Of a DNA stretch of 64,000 nucleotides, positions 59,010 to 64,000 are shown one piece after another. Source of the stretch: Streptomyces ferrugineus (GTDB lineage Bacteria > Actinomycetota > Actinomycetes > Streptomycetales > Streptomycetaceae); assembly GCF_015160855.1 (NCBI RefSeq), contig NZ_CP063373.1:3782001-3846000 (forward strand), in the 5' to 3' direction. The number at the start of each line of letters is the position of its first letter. Positions within the stretch are counted from its first letter, which is position 1. Made by a program: the position numbers and the translations under genes. The notes under the pieces were generated by a model, which did not search any database, was not told the origin of the DNA, and saw nothing but the letters and a program-made list of their open reading frames with translations.

Positions 59010-59207
59010 CACCGGCCGAGATGCGGGCGGCCGGGCAGGGGTGAAGACTGGGACTCGGCGGGGACGCTGCGCCCTGCCGACATCGACACGTCGATACATC
59101 CACACGAGGTGCGAACGGATCCGCGCACCACGCCCCCGCAGCCCGCCCGGACGTCAGGCGCCGCCATCCGTCCGCGGCTCACCGTCCTCACACGGAGGGA
59201 GCCGGCC

Positions 59208-60605
59208 ATGGGCGGCATCAACGGAACAGCAATGGAGGGCCTGCGCGAGGGGATGCGGGGACCCGTCATCACCGCGCGGGACCCGGGTTACGACGAGACC
59301 CGCGCCATCTACAACGCCATGATCGACCGGCGCCCCGCGGCCTTCGCCCAGTGCGTGGACGCCGCGGACGTACGGACCGCGATCTCCTTCGCGCGGGACA
59401 ACGCAGTGGAGCTCGCGGTGCGCGGCGGCGGCCACAGCGGACCCGGCCTGTGCCTGGTCGACGACGCGCTCGTCCTGGACCTGTCGACCATGCGCGGCGT
59501 ACGCGTGGACCCGGGCACGATGACCGCACAGGTGTCCGGCGGCGCCCAACTGGGCGACCTGGACCACGCGACCCACACCTTCGGCCTGGGCGTGCCGGCC
59601 GGCATCATCTCGATGACCGGCGTGGGCGGCCTCACCCTCGGCGGCGGCCACGGCCACCTCACCCGCAAGTACGGCCTGACCATCGACAGCCTGCTGTCGG
59701 CGGACGTGGTCCTCGCCGACGGAACGTTCGTCACCGCCTCCGAGGACGAGCACCCCGACCTGTTCTGGGCGCTGCGGGGCGGCGGCGGGAACTTCGGCGT
59801 CGTCACCTCGTTCACCTTCCGGCTGCACCCGGTCGGCACGGTCGGCGTCGCGGTGACCGTGTGGCCGGTCGACCGCACACCGGAAGTACTGCGCTGGTAC
59901 CGCGAGTTCATCCCCGCCGCGCCGCAGGACCTCAACGGCTTCTTCACCCTCTTCGCCATCCCGCCCGGACCGCCGTTCCCCGAGCCGATCCACGGGCAGA
60001 AGATGTGCGGTGTCGTCTGGTGCTACACCGGCGACCTGGAGGGCGACCGGCTGGAGCAGGCGCTGGCCCCGGTGAACGAACCGGCGCCGTCCGCCTTCCA
60101 CTTCACCACGCCCATGCCCTACCCCGCCCTGCAGGCCATGTTCGACGAGCTGATCCCCAAGGGCTACCAGTGGTACTGGCGCGGCGACTTCTTCGACACG
60201 ATCTCCGACGCCTCCATCGACGTCCACCACAAGTACGGCGAGAACCTCCCCACCGAGCTGTCCCTGATGCACCTGTATCCCGTGGACGCCGCGGCCCACC
60301 GGGTCGGCGCCGACGACACGGCCTGGGCCTACCGGGACGCCCTGTGGTCCGGAGTGATCGCCGGGGTCGACCCGGACCCCGCCAACGCCGGGCTGATCCG
60401 GCAGTGGTGCGTCGAGTACTGGAGCGATCTGCATCCGCACTCCATGGGCGGCGCCTACATCAACTTCATCGGCGAGGGGGAGAGCACCGACCGCGTCCAC
60501 GGCACCTATCGCGGCCACTACGACCGGCTGGCCGCGATCAAGCAGACCTACGACCCCGACAACTTCTTCCACGCCAACCAGAACATCCCGCCGACGCCCG
60601 GCTGA
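59208..60605 (+). CDS. BBE-type FAD-linked oxidase
   Basis: 465 residues from ATG 59208 (GGAGGG upstream). An FAD-binding domain with the covalent-attachment motif RGGGHSGPGL (His at about 74) and GGLTLGGGHGHLTRKYGL, where the second (Cys) flavin link of bicovalent enzymes is not seen. GGGGNFGVVTSFTF follows. The C-terminal berberine-bridge motif is YDPDNFFHANQNIPP. Such enzymes oxidise C-C, C-N or C-O bonds in natural products, producing H2O2. The tyrosine-derived product of the isonitrile synthase is a plausible target. Confidence 0.92.
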   Translation: MGGINGTAMEGLREGMRGPVITARDPGYDETRAIYNAMIDRRPAAFAQCVDAADVRTAISFARDNAVELAVRGGGHSGPGLCLVDDALVLDLSTMRGVRVDPGTMTAQVSGGAQLGDLDHATHTFGLGVPAGIISMTGVGGLTLGGGHGHLTRKYGLTIDSLLSADVVLADGTFVTASEDEHPDLFWALRGGGGNFGVVTSFTFRLHPVGTVGVAVTVWPVDRTPEVLRWYREFIPAAPQDLNGFFTLFAIPPGPPFPEPIHGQKMCGVVWCYTGDLEGDRLEQALAPVNEPAPSAFHFTTPMPYPALQAMFDELIPKGYQWYWRGDFFDTISDASIDVHHKYGENLPTELSLMHLYPVDAAAHRVGADDTAWAYRDALWSGVIAGVDPDPANAGLIRQWCVEYWSDLHPHSMGGAYINFIGEGESTDRVHGTYRGHYDRLAAIKQTYDPDNFFHANQNIPPTPG

Positions 60606-60719
60606 TGTCCCTCGCCCCGTCGTTCACCCGGAGGCACCGCCTGGGGTAAGGTCCCCAGGGTTGTTCGGCTACTGACTGGTAGTGCGCCGGTGCGGGGAGT
60701 GTCGGAGGGCGGCAGAACG

Positions 60720-62153
60720 ATGGAATCCCAGTTGGGCGAGGGCGGATCCGTGGGCGTCGACGGCACCCGCCTGGAGGAGATGGCGCCCGAACCGCTGCTG
60801 ACCCGCGACTACGAGACACGCCCCTCCCTCGTGTACGAGCGGCTCAGGCAGCGGCACGGCCCGGTCGCCCCGGTCGACCTGCTCGGCGTTCCCGCCTGGC
60901 TGGTCCTCGGCTACCGCGAGGCGCTGCAGGTGCTCCAGGACGACGAGGGCTGGCCGAAGGGGCTGGAGAACTGGCGGGCCCGCACCGACGGCGAGGTCCC
61001 CGCCGACTGGCCGCTCGGGCCCAGCCTGGAGGTCAACCACATCCTGATCCAGGGCGGCCCCGGATACGGATCGCTGCGCACGGCGTGGGACGCGGCGCTC
61101 AAGCCGTTCCAGGATCCCTCCCACCCCCAGGCGAAGCGGCTGAAGGCGGCCGTCACCGCCTACGCCGACGAACTGATCACCCTGGTCGGACAGGGCGGCG
61201 GCACGGGCGTCGCCGACCTGTCCGCGCAGTTCTCGCGGCCGCTGCCGCTGATGGTGGCCAGCCACCTCCTGGGCTTTCCCGGATCACAGGGCGACGACGC
61301 CCTGATGGACATGTGGCGGGTCCTGGACGCGGGCCCGGACGCCGAGCCCGCTCTGGAGCGGCTGCTGGCGACGCTCGCGGAACTGGCGGCCGTGAAGCTG
61401 AAGGAGCCGGGCGACGACTTCCCCTCCCACCTCCTGGCCGCCCACCCCGGTCTCTCGCTCGACGAGCTGGCCCGCGAGCTGTTCATGCTGCTCGGCATGA
61501 CCTCCGACCACGTCGGCATCCTCATGTCCAACACCGTGGTCGAGGTCATCTCCGGCGACGGCGACGGCGTGCGCGCCAGTCTGTCCGCCGGAATGATCCG
61601 GGAGACCATGAACCGCGTCGTCATGCGCAAGCCGCCGCTGGTGAACTTCGTGCCGCGGTTCGCCGCCAAGGACACCCCGCTCGGCGCCTACACGATCCGC
61701 GCCGGCGACCCGGTGTGGGTCTCCTCCGCCGCCGCGCACGCCGACCCGCTCTTCGCCGACCATGTCGCATCCGGCAGCACGATCAGCACCCGGGCCCATC
61801 TGTCCTGGGGCGCCGGCCGCCGCCAATGCCCGGCGCGCGAGCTGGCCTCCACGGTCGCGGCGGTCGGCGTGGGCCGGCTCTTCGAGCGGTTCTCCGATCT
61901 GGAGCTGGCCCTGCCGGCCGACCAACTGCCCTGGCGCTCCTCGCCGTTCATGCGCGGCCTGCGCTCGCTGCCCGTACGGTACGAACTCGCCCCGATGACC
62001 GAGCGGCCCACGACGCCCGGGCACGCGCCGGCCGCGCAGTCGGCGCCGGAGTCGGAGCCCGAGAACGCCGAGCCGGTGCTGCCGGACCAGTCCGCCCGGC
62101 AGCGCTCGTCGCTGTGGCGCTACCTGACGGGCCTGATCCGCGGCGGTCGTTGA
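60720..62153 (+). CDS. Cytochrome P450 with altered motifs, CYP157-like (second of two)
   Basis: About 477 residues from ATG 60720 (GGAGG upstream; GTG 60690 and 60699 are alternatives). The heme loop is SWGAGRRQCPARELA with the ligand Cys at about 370. The I-helix reads LLGMTSDHVGILMSN, lacking the AGxxT oxygen-activation motif, and the K-helix reads RETMNRVVMRKPPL, in which ExxR is not canonical. These changes recall streptomycete CYP157-family enzymes, some of which lack ExxR. The ~70-residue tail is Pro/Glu/Ser rich and ends with basic residues. It is the next-to-last gene of the cluster. Confidence 0.88.
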   Translation: MESQLGEGGSVGVDGTRLEEMAPEPLLTRDYETRPSLVYERLRQRHGPVAPVDLLGVPAWLVLGYREALQVLQDDEGWPKGLENWRARTDGEVPADWPLGPSLEVNHILIQGGPGYGSLRTAWDAALKPFQDPSHPQAKRLKAAVTAYADELITLVGQGGGTGVADLSAQFSRPLPLMVASHLLGFPGSQGDDALMDMWRVLDAGPDAEPALERLLATLAELAAVKLKEPGDDFPSHLLAAHPGLSLDELARELFMLLGMTSDHVGILMSNTVVEVISGDGDGVRASLSAGMIRETMNRVVMRKPPLVNFVPRFAAKDTPLGAYTIRAGDPVWVSSAAAHADPLFADHVASGSTISTRAHLSWGAGRRQCPARELASTVAAVGVGRLFERFSDLELALPADQLPWRSSPFMRGLRSLPVRYELAPMTERPTTPGHAPAAQSAPESEPENAEPVLPDQSARQRSSLWRYLTGLIRGGR

Positions 62154-62278
62154 TCCGGGGCGGTACGCACCGGGCCGCGCGGTCGACTCCATGATCGACT
62201 GGAGGGCCGTACGGCACCGGCGTACGGTCGAATGGTGGCGGGAGCCAGTCACCGAACACCCGCCCACGGCGCACTGCC

Positions 62279-63835
62279 ATGAGCAACCCGGAGCCGACAC
62301 CCGAAGCACGGGCCACCCCGCAGGAGACGGAGCGGGGCGAGGGCCGGGGCAGCGGTATGGCGCTGCTGGTCATCGCGTCCTGTCAGCTGATGGTGGTGCT
62401 CGACATCACCATCGTGAACATCGCCCTGCCGCACATCCAGCGTTCGCTCGACTTCTCCACGACGAGCCTGTCCTGGGTGGTCAACGCCTACACGCTCACC
62501 TTCGGCGGACTGCTGCTGCTCGGCGGCCGGATGGGCGACATCCTCGGCAGACGGCGCGTGTTCATCTTCGGCGTGCTGCTGTTCGTGCTCGCCTCGCTGC
62601 TCGGCGGAATGTCCCAGAACTCCTGGCAACTCCTGGCCGCCCGCGCTCTGCAGGGCGTCGGCGGCGCCATCGCCTCCCCGACCTCCCTCGCCCTGATCAG
62701 CACGACCTTCCGTGAAGGACCCGAACGCAACCGGGCGTTCGGGGTGTTCGCCGCGGTCTCGGCGGGCGGCGGCGCGATCGGGCTGCTGGCGGGCGGCATG
62801 CTGGTCGAGTGGCTCAACTGGCGCTGGGTGCTGTTCGTCAACGTGCCCATCGGGCTGCTCATCGCGCTCGCCACCCCGCGCTGGATCCGTGAGTCCGAGC
62901 GCCACCCCGGGCACTTCGACCTGGCGGGCGCGCTCACCTCCACCGTCGGCATGGTGCTGCTGGTGTACGGGTTCATCCGGGCCGCGCAGGACGGCTGGCG
63001 GGACGCGCTCACCCTGGCCGCGTTCGGGGCGGCCGTCGTGGTGCTGCTGCTGTTCGTGCTGGTCGAGCAGCGCTCCAGACAGCCGATCACACCGCTGCAC
63101 ATGTTCGCGGACCGCAACCGGGCGGGCACGTACGGCATGATGCTGAGCCTGGCCGCGGCGATCTTCGGCATGTTCTTCTTCCTCACCCTCTTCGTGCAGA
63201 ACGTGCTGGACTTCAGCCCGCTGCAGGCCGGTCTCGCCTTCCTGCCGGTGAGCGCCGTCATCGCGGTGGGCGCGGGGCTCGCCTCCCAACTGCTGCCGAA
63301 GTACGGGCCCAAGCCGTTCATGGTGACGGGCGCGATCCTGGCCGCCGCGGGCCTGGCCTGGCTGACCCTGACCGACGTCCACTCCACCTACGCGGGCAGC
63401 ATCCTCGGGCCCATCCTGGTCTTCAGCCTCGGCATGGGCATGGAGTTCGTGTCCCTGACCCTGATGGCGCTGTCCAACGTGGCCACCCAGGAGACCGGTG
63501 CCGCCTCGGGGCTGCTCAACGCCACCCAGCAGGTGGGCGGTTCCCTCGGGCTGTCCATCCTGGTCACGATGTTCGGCACGGCCAGCAACAACGAGGCCGA
63601 CAAACAGATCCCGGCCTTCCTGTCCCGGGCCACCCCGCCGGAGCGGCTGCGCTTCGAGCGCACGGGGCAGCTTCCGCCGCCGTACGCTGACGAGGTCCTG
63701 ACCGCCGGTGTCTCGGCCACATTCATCATGGCGGCGATCTTCACGGTGATCGCCGCGGTGATCGCCCTGCTCGTGATCCAGGTCCGGCCCTCCGACCTGG
63801 AGCGGCTGCAGGGCGGCGGGATACCGACCCCCTGA
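62279..63835 (+). CDS. DHA2-family 14-TM MFS exporter (EmrB/QacA type)
   Basis: 518 residues from ATG 62279. Fourteen predicted helices carry LDITIVNIALPHIQRSL (TM1), GGRMGDILGRRRVF (loop 2-3 motif A), RALQGVGGAIASPTSLALI (motif B) and GGAIGLLAGGMLVEWLNWRWVLFVNVPIG (motif C). It should export an amphipathic small molecule by proton antiport. Position as last gene of the plus-strand run suggests export of the isonitrile product. It is distinct from the MFS gene at 52641. Confidence 0.92.
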   Translation: MSNPEPTPEARATPQETERGEGRGSGMALLVIASCQLMVVLDITIVNIALPHIQRSLDFSTTSLSWVVNAYTLTFGGLLLLGGRMGDILGRRRVFIFGVLLFVLASLLGGMSQNSWQLLAARALQGVGGAIASPTSLALISTTFREGPERNRAFGVFAAVSAGGGAIGLLAGGMLVEWLNWRWVLFVNVPIGLLIALATPRWIRESERHPGHFDLAGALTSTVGMVLLVYGFIRAAQDGWRDALTLAAFGAAVVVLLLFVLVEQRSRQPITPLHMFADRNRAGTYGMMLSLAAAIFGMFFFLTLFVQNVLDFSPLQAGLAFLPVSAVIAVGAGLASQLLPKYGPKPFMVTGAILAAAGLAWLTLTDVHSTYAGSILGPILVFSLGMGMEFVSLTLMALSNVATQETGAASGLLNATQQVGGSLGLSILVTMFGTASNNEADKQIPAFLSRATPPERLRFERTGQLPPPYADEVLTAGVSATFIMAAIFTVIAAVIALLVIQVRPSDLERLQGGGIPTP

Positions 63836-64000
63836 GGCGTTCGCCACGCAGAGTGACAGATCCCATGCCTCGCGTGCCCACAGTGACAGTTCTGACGCCC
63901 CATCCGATGTGTGACTCGTGGGGAAGGTGCGCACAACTGGTGCGCCTGGTGTGACGACCTTCACCCCGATGTGGCGGAAAGTGATGAATTCCTTACGCAA
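63836..64000. other. Terminal non-coding stretch
   Basis: 165 bp after the exporter stop. It contains two AGTGACAG copies (63852 and 63880) and no convincing frame. The final 60 bp turn AT richer (GATGAATTCCTTACGCAA), which may be the start of the next promoter region. Confidence 0.4.

Noticed and set aside
62249..64000. A minus-strand frame running off the window end
   Set aside because: It is antisense to the MFS exporter, with shadow-type composition (rich in H, Q, R and G).

Overview
The window is about 72% GC, has strongly GC-biased third codon positions, densely packed genes on both strands and many GTG starts. Together with a complete conservon (cvnABCD), a DUF5709 gene, SpoIIE-type phosphatases and FecCD/MFS-bearing secondary-metabolism genes, this points to a Streptomyces (or very close streptomycete) chromosome. 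No complete rRNA or tRNA gene, transposase or CRISPR array was seen.

Region by region. (1) 1-7.7 kb: a SWIM zinc-finger gene and an SNF2 helicase gene that overlap by 4 bp, a small membrane protein, a secreted tannase-like hydrolase, two unknown proteins and a methyltransferase. (2) 7.8-13.8 kb: an MHYT-domain membrane sensor followed by a conservon (sensor kinase, roadblock, DUF742 and Ras-like GTPase), then a second, closely related roadblock gene after an antisense PPOX-fold gene. (3) 13.9-20.2 kb: a possible DUF6397 protein, acyl-CoA thioesterase II, a Ski2-like helicase, a YdjM-like membrane protein, alternative ribosomal protein bL31B and a DUF5709 protein. (4) 20.2-21.4 kb: 1.2 kb without a convincing gene, filled with three tandem-repeat arrays. 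(5) 21.4-34.4 kb: a heterodimeric ABC exporter with complementary degenerate sites, a lipoprotein L,D-transpeptidase, a PNGase A-like secreted protein, a dicarboxylate transporter, a MarR/ABC-exporter divergon, a short MltG-like protein, a flavin monooxygenase and YjbQ.

(6) 34.4-40.3 kb looks like a decayed integrated island. The last 36 bp shared by the yjbQ 3' end recur exactly at 40308, followed there by what looks like the original yjbQ stop. The island holds a broken tRNA-like fragment, a diverged direct repeat, a 31-bp perfect inverted repeat, an SRPBCC-ArsR-SRPBCC operon with twin palindromic operators, decayed coding DNA and a large GAF/PAS/PP2C phosphatase. (7) 40.4-44.4 kb: two paralogous proteins of unknown function around a second PP2C phosphatase, two further small unknown genes and a DUF998 membrane protein.

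(8) 44.5-48.6 kb: a copper module (small Met/His-tailed membrane protein, CopA-type ATPase, PCuAC-like protein, and a membrane protein with a Met/His repeat loop). (9) 48.8-63.8 kb, all on the plus strand: an ECF sigma factor, a FecBCD-type importer, an MFS exporter, an AsnB-type amidotransferase, a P450, a PvcA/Dit1-family isonitrile synthase, an ankyrin-repeat protein, a BBE-type flavin oxidase, a second P450 with altered motifs and a 14-TM MFS exporter. This reads as an isonitrile natural-product cluster with its own regulator, two exporters and a metallophore-type uptake system. Because it lies directly beside copper-handling genes, the best hypothesis is a secreted isonitrile that binds a metal, possibly copper. 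This cluster is the most interesting part of the window.
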